Below, piece after piece: positions 1-6,378 of a stretch of DNA of 12,153 nt. Numbering within the stretch: the stretch's first letter is position 1; every line of letters begins with the position of its first letter. The notes below the pieces were generated by a model. That model was given only the letters and a program-made list of their open reading frames with translations. It ran no database searches and was not told the DNA's origin. The position numbers were made by a program, and so were the translations under genes. This DNA comes from an uncultured Leptolyngbya sp. (lineage in GTDB: Bacteria; Cyanobacteriota; Cyanobacteriia; Phormidesmidales; Phormidesmidaceae): positions 1 through 12,153 of the forward strand of contig CALBPH010000135.1 in assembly GCA_937899365.1 (NCBI GenBank), read 5' to 3'.

Positions 1-311
1 GTGTGGTAATCGTCTGACGTGTTGCGGGGAAACTCGCAGCGAGGAGTTTTAATATTGGTAAAGCCCATGCTCGGGCCGCAGAAAACGAAGTCTTCTAAGA
101 TCACGCCTTCATAGAGAGAGACATTGTTTTGAATTTTGCAGCCGTCGCCAATGACAACATTATTGGCCACATAAACATTTTGACCTAAGGAACAGTTTCT
201 CCCAATTTTTGCTTTGGGCATAACATGGCTAAAGTGCCAGATTTTAGTCCCTGCGCCCACCCGGGCACCTGGGTCAATGCAGGCTGTTTCATGGGCAGTA
301 TAATTAGCCAT
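1..311 (-). CDS. wbpD: WbpD-type UDP-sugar N-acetyltransferase, 3' end outside window
   Basis: The first 103 codons of a left-handed beta-helix acetyltransferase are visible; the gene continues past the left edge. Hexapeptide-repeat sequence begins near residue 14 (ARVGAG, AKIGRN, NVVIGDG). The stretch SLGQNVYVANNVVIGD (residues 41-56), then KIQNNVSLYEGV and CGPSM (78-82), is characteristic of WbpD-like enzymes, which acetylate the 3-amino group of UDP-2-acetamido-3-amino-2,3-dideoxy-glucuronate using acetyl-CoA in the cytoplasm. Family members usually read SMVFTN where this one reads SMGFTN, a small deviation at residue 83. The ATG at 311 overlaps the end of the preceding dehydrogenase gene by 8 bases (ATGGCTAA), which fixes the start and suggests translational coupling. 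Other sugar O- or N-acetyltransferases share this fold, but two upstream genes of the same pathway support the WbpD call. Confidence 0.85.
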   Translation of the reverse strand, partial: MANYTAHETACIDPGARVGAGTKIWHFSHVMPKAKIGRNCSLGQNVYVANNVVIGDGCKIQNNVSLYEGVILEDFVFCGPSMGFTNIKTPRCEFPRNTSDDYH

Positions 312-1248
312 TTAAAACCTCTTGCACATTCTCTAAAATATTGACTACCGCCACTCCATTCCAGCCGTCCGAGTGGGGTGTTTGGCGAGTCTTTACGCAC
401 TCTAAAAAGTGTTGGCATTCCAATTTTAAGGGCTGTGCATCGGCAATATCAATGACGGTGGTACCGTCGTCAACAGCGATGAGTTTAGGGTCAATGCGCT
501 TGTTGTGAATTGTGACCAATTGCTGAATCTCGTCGTAAACCAGCATCTGTTCGGTTGCGATCGCAACCAGCCCCCGCTGCTTCAGTGGCCATTGCCATGA
601 ACAGTGTAGGTGGGCTGTTTGGCCTGACTCGAAGGTCAAATCAACATGGACATCGTCTGCAATGTCAGGTTGTAACCGTCTATGCCCGGACGCGTTTACC
701 TGTTGGAGTTTAGGATGGCCGAGCAAATCTAAAATGATCGAGATGTCATGGGGAGCCAGAGACCACCAGACATTTTCCGTGGTGCGAACCTTGCCAAGGT
801 TGAGCCGGTGAGTGGAAATGTGCTGCACCTGACCGGCTTTGCCTGATGTGAGATAGTTCCGCATCCAGACAATGGCCGGTTGATATAACAGCAAATGGCC
901 CCCCATCAGAATCTGATCGTGGGTGTTGGCATAGGTGGCTAACTCTCGGGCTTCGGCTGCCCGTAACGTCATGGGCTTTTCCACAAAGACATCTTTGCCT
1001 GCCTTGAGGGCCGCCAGGGCCAGGGAATAATGGCTGGGGGCTGGGGTCGCCAATACGACGGCTGATATGTCTGTTGCTAGGGCCTCTGTAAAGTCGCTAA
1101 ACACCGGCACATGGGGGTACTGCTCCTTGACCCGCTGTCGTAGCGGTGCCGATACCTCCACCACACCCGCCAGGCTATCCAGCTCGTAGAAGTTGCGGAC
1201 CAGGTTTTTACCCCAGTGGCCGCTGCCCACCACAATTACTTGGGTCAT
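304..1248 (-). CDS. wbpB: WbpB-type UDP-N-acetylglucosaminuronate 3-dehydrogenase (Gfo/Idh/MocA family)
   Basis: A 314-residue NAD-dependent oxidoreductase. The N-terminal Rossmann motif is GSGHWG (residues 8-13). The family signature EKP, with its catalytic lysine, is at 90-92 in the context DVFVEKPMT. The segment WWSLAPHDISIILDLLG, with the HD pair near 167-168, is typical of WbpB and its relatives. The enzyme is expected to oxidise C3 of UDP-GlcNAc-uronic acid, after which a WbpE-type aminotransferase adds the amino group. An upstream in-frame codon at 1275 would add nine residues, but ATG 1248 is preferred: the protein then starts directly at MTQVIVVG, and the codon sits in an ATGA overlap with the upstream dehydrogenase stop. 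It also overlaps the downstream acetyltransferase gene. The specific substrate is inferred from the operon; the superfamily assignment is firm. Confidence 0.87.
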   Translation of the reverse strand: MTQVIVVGSGHWGKNLVRNFYELDSLAGVVEVSAPLRQRVKEQYPHVPVFSDFTEALATDISAVVLATPAPSHYSLALAALKAGKDVFVEKPMTLRAAEARELATYANTHDQILMGGHLLLYQPAIVWMRNYLTSGKAGQVQHISTHRLNLGKVRTTENVWWSLAPHDISIILDLLGHPKLQQVNASGHRRLQPDIADDVHVDLTFESGQTAHLHCSWQWPLKQRGLVAIATEQMLVYDEIQQLVTIHNKRIDPKLIAVDDGTTVIDIADAQPLKLECQHFLECVKTRQTPHSDGWNGVAVVNILENVQEVLNG

Positions 1249-2606
1249 AACAGGGTTACCTTGGTGCGATCGCAATCTAAATTGCGAGTGATTCCTCGAG
1301 TATCGAGCACTACCTTAGCGTGATTAACCACCTGTTCATAGTCGATACAGCTATGGTCTGTGGCAATCAGCACCAAATCCGCATTAGCAATAGTCTGGGG
1401 GGCTAACGAGATGCTTTTGAACGTTTGGCCGTCTACGGAAATTTCAGCAACGTAGGGATCGTGGTACTCCAACGTTACTTGGTCCTTAGATAAAAATTTG
1501 ATAATCTCAATAGCCGGAGATTCACGCCAATCTGCCAGGTCTTTTTTATAGGTAATGCCAAGCACCAAAATCTTTGCCTTAGACGGGGCTATGCCTAGCT
1601 GGTTAAGCACCCGAAATGCCTTACTCCTAACAAAAGAGGGCATTCTTCGATTAATTTCTCCTGCTAAGGCAATAAAGCGGGTGTTGAAATTAACTTCTTT
1701 GGCTTTCCATTCTAAATAGTGTGGATCGATGGGAATACAGTGGCCGCCCACACCAGGACCGGGGTAAAAGGGCATGATGCCAAAGGGTTTAGTATTAGCC
1801 GCATCTAATACTTCCCAAACGTTCAGATCTAGTCGGTCGCAGAGTAGGGCTAGCTCATTGACCAAGGCAATGTTGACCGCTCGAAAGGTATTTTCAAATA
1901 CTTTGACCAGCTCTGCCGCTTTAGCCGAACTCACGGGCACCACATACTGAATTGTCTGTTGGTAAAACAGCTCTGCTGCCTTTAGTGACGATGGATCGGA
2001 GGCGCCAACAATCTTATTTGTATTTTGTGTGGTGTAGCGCTGATTGCCCGGATCAACCCGCTCTGGTGAGTGGGCCAAAAAGAAATCTTGGCCCTGTTTA
2101 AGGCCGCTGATGTTTTCTAAGATCGGTCGAATCACATCATCGGTGGTGCCAGGATAGGTTGTGGATTCTAGAGAAATTAACTGCCCAGGTCTCAGGTGAG
2201 TCCCAATTTGGTGCGCCACACTTTCTACATAGCTCAAGTCAGGGGTCAAATTCTTAGTCAACGGTGTGGGGACGCAAATAACAATGACGTCCATATCCAC
2301 AACGTTGTCAAAACTGGTGACCGCCTTGAGTTTGTTATGGGTGATCGCCTGCTTCAAAATGTCTGAATCAACATCATCGATATAGCTATCGGCCTGATTA
2401 ACCCGCGCTGCTCGTTGTGGGTTTTGTTCAATACCGATGACGTTAAAGCCTACCTTCGTTTTTTCGACAGCGAAGGGTAGCCCGACATACCCTAACCCCA
2501 CCACACCGACCGTGGCCTGGCGGGTCAAGATGAGCTGTTCGAGTTTCTCAATGGGTGAGGAAACTGGGTCGATACCATGGGGTGATGGTTGGGGCTCTGA
2601 TGTCAT
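1245..2606 (-). CDS. wbpA: WbpA-type UDP-N-acetyl-D-glucosamine 6-dehydrogenase
   Basis: A 453-residue nucleotide-sugar dehydrogenase of the UDP-glucose/GDP-mannose dehydrogenase family. The NAD-binding motif is GVVGLGYVGLP (34-44), followed by VPTPL (112-116), ESTTYPGTT (147-155), the conserved lysine in AELVKVFEN (231-239) and the catalytic cysteine C290 in GVGGHCIPIDPHYL. The C-terminal domain contains GITYKKD and RESPA. It oxidises the C6 hydroxyl of a UDP-sugar twice, giving a uronic acid; the WbpB- and WbpD-like genes downstream point to UDP-GlcNAc as substrate. UDP-ManNAc dehydrogenase (WecC type) is the main alternative. About 30 residues precede the Rossmann fold, slightly more than usual, so a shorter start is possible, though no better start codon is apparent. 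It is the first gene of the visible operon and overlaps the next by ATGA. A small hairpin (2610-2622) sits just before the ATG. Confidence 0.9.
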   Translation of the reverse strand: MTSEPQPSPHGIDPVSSPIEKLEQLILTRQATVGVVGLGYVGLPFAVEKTKVGFNVIGIEQNPQRAARVNQADSYIDDVDSDILKQAITHNKLKAVTSFDNVVDMDVIVICVPTPLTKNLTPDLSYVESVAHQIGTHLRPGQLISLESTTYPGTTDDVIRPILENISGLKQGQDFFLAHSPERVDPGNQRYTTQNTNKIVGASDPSSLKAAELFYQQTIQYVVPVSSAKAAELVKVFENTFRAVNIALVNELALLCDRLDLNVWEVLDAANTKPFGIMPFYPGPGVGGHCIPIDPHYLEWKAKEVNFNTRFIALAGEINRRMPSFVRSKAFRVLNQLGIAPSKAKILVLGITYKKDLADWRESPAIEIIKFLSKDQVTLEYHDPYVAEISVDGQTFKSISLAPQTIANADLVLIATDHSCIDYEQVVNHAKVVLDTRGITRNLDCDRTKVTLL

Positions 2607-2609
2607 TAA

Positions 2610-2622
2610 CTACCGGGGGTAG
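2610..2622 (-). other. short hairpin just upstream of the wbpA start
   Basis: CTACC and GGTAG form a perfect 5-bp stem with a 3-base loop, ending only three bases before the ATG of the dehydrogenase gene. It occupies the place where a ribosome binding site would be, and no purine-rich Shine-Dalgarno sequence is seen there. It might damp initiation, but a stem this short could also be chance. Confidence 0.3.
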
Positions 2623-2752
2623 ATCTATCAGACTATTCTGCCCCACAGCCAAGGGCTTATATCAACTTTTCCTATTTATTCCTGTAGTCCCATGGGATGG
2701 CCCTTATTCAAGCTCTCAGCCAATGCCTTATCTACAGGGCTTAAGACGGGGC

Positions 2753-4819
2753 TTAAGGAATGAATCGCTCTTCTCCGTAGGCAAGTAGATGGTCGATGGT
2801 GGCCAGACGATGTTCCCAGGTTTGTAGCCGATAGCGGTTTTGCTGCGATTTAACCGACATGTCAGAGGTGATCACCCGATCGATTTGGTCGAGTTGCGAT
2901 CTCACCTCCTCTAACTTGCGATGGGAGGGAGCCGCCGCCAAATCAGTCAGCTGATCGCCCAAGCGATTGACATCGTTCACCCACTGCGTCATCTTCTCTT
3001 CGCGCATCAATAGTTGACCATTATTCAAAAGCCAACTCCATTCCCGTTGTAACGCCTGATAGCGCTCGGTGGCGGTATTAAAGGGTTGCTGCTGTGGTAG
3101 TGATTGGGGCACCCCTGGTTCCCCCTGGGTATTATTCAGCAGCGTTTGAATACCCCGCTGCAAATTGTCCACCGCAAACAGAGCGTAGCCACTGACCGGC
3201 AGATCCCGCAGGGTCTGAATCTGATCCAACGCCGCCATTTCCGGCAGGTTCAACAATCGAATCCCAGGAATAATCAGCGTAGAACCATAATTCGCCTCGA
3301 GAATCCAAGGACTAATTAAATCCTCAAATCGATTGGTATCCATGGCGTAGCTCATCAGCACGATCCAATCCACGTCCCCACGTTGTGCCCACGTTTCCCA
3401 ATCTTGCTGAATTTTTTGGATGCGCTCATGGGTTGGCTTAGCAAATACGGCTGCTGAAATGGTCAGTTCAGGTCGCCGCTGACGCAGCATTTGGGATGCC
3501 TCAGCCACAAACGAACTCACCTGCTCCACTCGAAAGTCTGTCCAACGCTGCCACAGCTGTCGCTGTCGCCGCTGTTCCCGTGGTGATAGCGACGCACTGT
3601 CTCGGGGGGACAAAATCGCCGGGTCTACACCGTTCATATCCCGAAAGCGCAGCCGAGCCGCTGTGCCATACCCATAGGTGCGATTGGCCCCCGGATCTTG
3701 AAAGGGATAGCGCACATAGTCAAAGTGAATGCCATCCACATCGTAATTATTTGCCAGCTCCTGCAGTATGCGCATCAGATAGCTGCGCACCTCTGGATTG
3801 GCCGGATCTAAAAACGGCTTATCTTGACCTACGGGTATGCTGCGGCCCTGACGGTCGTAGCCAGCCCATCCCGGATTGGCATTGAGCAGCGGGCCTGGAT
3901 AGTTAGCCGGCAAATTTAGCAGAGCATTGTGGCGACGATTGCCAGCCGCAAATAGCCACACCCAGGCGTGGACTTCGATACCCCGCTCTTTACCCAGCTT
4001 GACTGCTGAGGCCAACGGATCCCAATGGCGCGTCAGCGGATTTTGCTGGGGAGCAACGCGGCTGGGATAAATGGGGTAGCCCGCATTGATCGCTTCAAAG
4101 AAAACCGTATTAATGCCCGCTGCCGCCAGACGGTCAAACACCTCTGCTAAATTTGCCTCGGAGCGTGCCCGCACTATGGTGCCGCGATCTAACCACATAG
4201 CCCGAATCTCGGACTGGGCTAGGGATTGCTCGATCGGGAAAGCATTCCACAGGGCTTGCCGAGCCTCAATCCAGCGCTGACGGGCTGTGCCATAGTCACG
4301 TCGAGCCATCAGCTCTGGCCAATCATCCAGCGTCTGCTGAGCGGTTTCTAGGGCTGGATGGGTGAGTGGTGTGGTCAGGTCAGCCCCCCCTAAGCTAGCG
4401 CTGAGGCTGCCTTCGGTGCGAATGGACGTTAGGGCTAATTCTGGGGGTTGGCCACTGGCATAGCCATGGAGCAAGGCCCCTTCAAACCGACCCATCAGAT
4501 TAGTCAGTTCCTCCTGCATTGCCAGATCGAGAAAGGGGCTAATGGCGGCATTCCCTGAGCGCACATCTAACCCGGGAGGGGCGACACGATTGGCCGGGTC
4601 GATAGCATCGATAGCCAGCTGTACCCCATCTAACCCGTCAGAGATGGAACCTTCCATCCCATCAGAGATCGAAGGTTCCATCTCCAAATTAATGGGATTC
4701 GCTTCTGAGAGTTCCCCCAGGGGCGCTGGTGTCTCAGCTGCACCAGTAGGAGCCGCCAAGAGCAGCCCTCCTAATAAAATGGCCACTGTATGGGAAATAA
4801 CAGGCAATGAATGAAGCAT
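2753..4819 (-). CDS. Secreted family-10-like glycosyl hydrolase (GHL10/DUF187)
   Basis: A 688-residue protein if started at ATG 4819; an in-frame TTG at 4843 would add eight residues (LSLSRPP after the start) and one arginine to an otherwise uncharged N-region. Residues 9-28 are hydrophobic and end in TGAA|ET, which looks like a signal peptide, so export to the periplasm or outer envelope is likely. A Glu/Pro/Ser-rich linker follows, with the tandem octapeptides MEPSISDG and MEGSISDG (47-62). The TIM-barrel-like GHL10 domain spans roughly 205-565: IRAMWLDRG near its start, EVHAWVWLFAAGN, the hallmark VDGIHFDYVRYPF (361-373) and VDWIVLMSYAMD (483-494). The C-terminal hundred residues are charged and helical, perhaps coiled coil. 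Family members are thought to act on envelope polysaccharide or peptidoglycan, but the substrate is unknown. It is separated by 146 bases from the downstream sugar operon and may or may not share its function. Confidence 0.85.
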   Translation of the reverse strand: MLHSLPVISHTVAILLGGLLLAAPTGAAETPAPLGELSEANPINLEMEPSISDGMEGSISDGLDGVQLAIDAIDPANRVAPPGLDVRSGNAAISPFLDLAMQEELTNLMGRFEGALLHGYASGQPPELALTSIRTEGSLSASLGGADLTTPLTHPALETAQQTLDDWPELMARRDYGTARQRWIEARQALWNAFPIEQSLAQSEIRAMWLDRGTIVRARSEANLAEVFDRLAAAGINTVFFEAINAGYPIYPSRVAPQQNPLTRHWDPLASAVKLGKERGIEVHAWVWLFAAGNRRHNALLNLPANYPGPLLNANPGWAGYDRQGRSIPVGQDKPFLDPANPEVRSYLMRILQELANNYDVDGIHFDYVRYPFQDPGANRTYGYGTAARLRFRDMNGVDPAILSPRDSASLSPREQRRQRQLWQRWTDFRVEQVSSFVAEASQMLRQRRPELTISAAVFAKPTHERIQKIQQDWETWAQRGDVDWIVLMSYAMDTNRFEDLISPWILEANYGSTLIIPGIRLLNLPEMAALDQIQTLRDLPVSGYALFAVDNLQRGIQTLLNNTQGEPGVPQSLPQQQPFNTATERYQALQREWSWLLNNGQLLMREEKMTQWVNDVNRLGDQLTDLAAAPSHRKLEEVRSQLDQIDRVITSDMSVKSQQNRYRLQTWEHRLATIDHLLAYGEERFIP
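4638..4685 (-). repeat. 24-bp tandem repeat containing a 14-bp inverted repeat, inside the GHL10 gene
   Basis: Two adjacent 24-bp units (4638-4661 and 4662-4685) match at 19 of 24 positions and encode the repeated octapeptide ME(P/G)SISDG. Within them 4641-4654 (GAGATGGAACCTTC) is the exact reverse complement of 4671-4684, leaving a 16-base loop. The messenger could therefore form a 14-bp stem across codons 46-60, just after the signal peptide. Confidence 0.85.
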
Positions 4820-5514
4820 GGGTGGGCGTGACAGGCTAAGCAAGATTACTGACGCAACAAAAGCAATACGGTGCCGAAAACTCTACAGAACAAGGTGTTT
4901 AAGCCATAAAAATGACAAAAATATTAAATGGTTCCCAAAAGGACTATACCGAATGAAGCCCCCCTTCTTGGACATGCTTTAGCCCTTTCAAACAGTAAAA
5001 TCCAGCAAATTGACTCAAACGTCTGGGCAAGTGGGTTCATTGGGGTGAATCAGAGCCCAGACGTCTTGCACAATGGCCTAGATTTTTTTGCAGGGGGTTA
5101 TTAAGGCATCTGAGGTGATCTCAAGTCGTTCTTAACATAGAACAATCTGGTGTCATTAATATCACCTCATACATCCCCTAGGCAGATTAGCCAGAACACA
5201 AGGCATATTTTTCTCGTCTGATTCCGTAAAGTTTCTGGGGAGCAGCCCTGAAAAAGCTGCTTCAGACTCAAGTTTGGTCCACTGGTTGGGGCCATGGTTT
5301 CATCATGCCCAGTCGGCCCATGGTTGCTTTTATGCCGTAGGGTTTTACTAGCCCCGACCGTACTTGTGGAATCGTACAGTAGGACAAGTTCTATAGATAT
5401 CCAGACTGACTAGCTTTGCTGTAGTACAATACAAAATCCTGCGTTGAATAGTGCTAACTTGCCTATTCAATCAAGTTCATTCATTTGTCTAATTGACTGT
5501 AATCGGTAAGCTCT
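4820..5514. promoter_or_regulatory. Gene-poor divergent intergenic region between GHL10 and rpsO genes
   Basis: About 695 bases without a convincing coding sequence, separating a minus-strand and a plus-strand gene, so it must hold promoters for both. Visible structure: a 9-bp inverted repeat TGAGGTGAT/ATCACCTCA (5111-5119 and 5161-5169), which partly overlaps an imperfect palindrome (5149-5166); a 6-bp stem AGCAGC/GCTGCT (5241-5246 and 5256-5261); and an 8-bp stem near rpsO (5444-5470). A possible -10 box TACAAT lies at 5425-5430 without a clear -35. I recognise no tRNA or known RNA family. A small RNA is possible but unsupported. Confidence 0.5.
5444..5470 (+). promoter_or_regulatory. hairpin in the rpsO 5' leader
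   Basis: TTGAATAG (5444-5451) and CTATTCAA (5463-5470) form a perfect 8-bp stem with an 11-base loop, ending 44 bases before the rpsO ATG. Ribosomal protein S15 represses its own translation through leader RNA structures in several bacteria, with different structures in different lineages. That precedent makes a regulatory role plausible here, but no known S15-binding motif was recognised. Confidence 0.4.
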
Positions 5515-5784
5515 ATGGCGCTCCTGCAAGAACAAAAGCAAACAATCATTACTGCCTACCAGGTGCATGAAACAGATACTGGATCTGTCGATGTGCAAGT
5601 AGCCATGCTCACTGAGAAAATTAACCGACTGAGCAAGCATTTACAGACCAATAAGAAAGACCACTCATCGCGACGCGGTTTACTGCGTATGATTGGTCGC
5701 CGTAAGCGTCTACTGGCCTATTTGATTCAGCAGGATGCTGAGCGCTATCGGGCTCTGATCAAGCGCCTTGGTATTCGCGGCTAA
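5515..5784 (+). CDS. rpsO: 30S ribosomal protein S15
   Basis: An 89-residue protein, the standard length for bacterial S15. It shows the four-helix S15 pattern: HETDTGSVDVQVAMLTEKI (18-36), LSKHLQTNKKDHSSRRGL (39-56) and the C-terminal RKRLLAYLIQQDAERY segment. The HxxDTGSxxVQ and KDHxSRRGL blocks carry the residues that bind 16S rRNA at the helix 20-22 junction and organise the small-subunit central domain. The ATG at 5515 gives the canonical MALLQEQK start. A weak GGTAAG purine stretch precedes it. A PAM68 gene begins 57 bases after the stop on the same strand, so the two are probably co-transcribed. Confidence 0.97.
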   Translation: MALLQEQKQTIITAYQVHETDTGSVDVQVAMLTEKINRLSKHLQTNKKDHSSRRGLLRMIGRRKRLLAYLIQQDAERYRALIKRLGIRG

Positions 5785-5841
5785 CGACCTTGCTATTCAA
5801 GCGTCACTGCCTTTTCTGCTCAATCTAACATCAGGTGTTTT

Positions 5842-6033
5842 ATGCCGTCAGAGCCTCTGCGTGAGTCGCTGCCCTTTGAACCTAAGTCCAGCTAACAGTC
5901 GAGCAGTAAGGCAGCGTCGTCTAACTCATCGTCGGCCAAAGCGTCTCCTGAGCCGAAAAAATCATCCCCTAGGAAGACGTCTTCTGCCCAGGGGGCTGAT
6001 GGGTCTCAGAAAGATGACGGTAGCATTCCAGAG
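5842..6033 (+). pseudogene. N-terminal part of the PAM68 gene, interrupted by in-frame TAA at 5893
   Basis: An ATG at 5842, preceded by CAGGTG at good Shine-Dalgarno spacing, opens a frame reading MPSEPLRESLPFEPKSS and then hits TAA (5893-5895). The LPFEP motif near the N-terminus is typical of cyanobacterial PAM68 proteins. After the stop the same frame continues as a Ser/Lys/Pro-rich segment without further stops and runs directly into IPEVVSRRM, the conserved start of the membrane domain. A single base change would restore one reading frame of 167 codons. As given, this first piece would yield only a 17-residue peptide. Mutation, sequencing error, stop readthrough or reinitiation downstream would each explain it. 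Confidence 0.7.
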
Positions 6034-6345
6034 GTGGTTAGCCGCCGGATGATGCGACGCATGGCTGTATTTTCTGGGGTTCCTACGTTCCTGGGAATGG
6101 CTTCGTTTTTCGTGTCCTACATCCTGCTAACGCGACACATCGTTGAACTACCCAATGTCGTTGTATTGCTTGTTTCCTTAGGCTGCTTTGGTCTCGGTGT
6201 TCTGGGTCTGAGCTATGGCGTATTGTCCGCCTCCTGGCAAGAAGACGAAGTTGGCAGTTTGCTGGGGCTGAGCGAATTTTCTATCAACTTTCGACGCTTG
6301 GTGCAGGGGCTGCGAAAGAAACCGCCCGCATCCGAATCCGAGTAG
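6034..6345 (+). CDS. PAM68-family photosystem II assembly protein (DUF3464), membrane core
   Basis: From GTG 6034 this encodes 103 residues with the PAM68 core: VVSRRMMRRMAVFSG, a first membrane helix at about 11-32, the turn HIVELPNVVV (35-44), and a second helix at about 41-64 ending in LGLSYGVLSASW. A short cytoplasmic tail holds LLGLSEFSINFRRL. PAM68 and its cyanobacterial relatives act in the thylakoid membrane during early photosystem II reaction-centre assembly. The start is uncertain. The natural start was probably ATG 5842, but a TAA at 5893 blocks it. GTG 6034 is the first start codon in frame after the stop. ATG 6049 has GAGGTGG about 11 bases upstream and may be the better internal site. 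Both internal starts keep both helices and lose only the disordered, Ser/Lys-rich N-terminus. Likely in an operon with rpsO. Confidence 0.85.
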   Translation: MVSRRMMRRMAVFSGVPTFLGMASFFVSYILLTRHIVELPNVVVLLVSLGCFGLGVLGLSYGVLSASWQEDEVGSLLGLSEFSINFRRLVQGLRKKPPASESE

Positions 6346-6378
6346 GCTAGCAGTGGCGTCCTTGATTGGGTGATAGGC

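Noticed and set aside
2688..2753. Palindromes TCCCATGGGA and two CTTAAG sites after the GHL10 gene as a terminator
   Set aside because: These are short self-complementary sites with no loop-forming stem followed by a T run on the minus strand.
5420..5433. TGTA-N6-TACA palindrome upstream of rpsO as an NtcA site
   Set aside because: NtcA sites have an eight-base spacer (GTA-N8-TAC); this one has six, and nitrogen control of rpsO is not expected.
5768..6052. A 94-codon open frame overlapping the end of rpsO and the PAM68 N-terminal region
   Set aside because: It is out of frame with PAM68, has no recognisable motif, and is Arg/Leu-rich as expected of a shifted reading of the Ser-rich PAM68 linker. 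The PAM68 frame explains this DNA better despite its stop codon.
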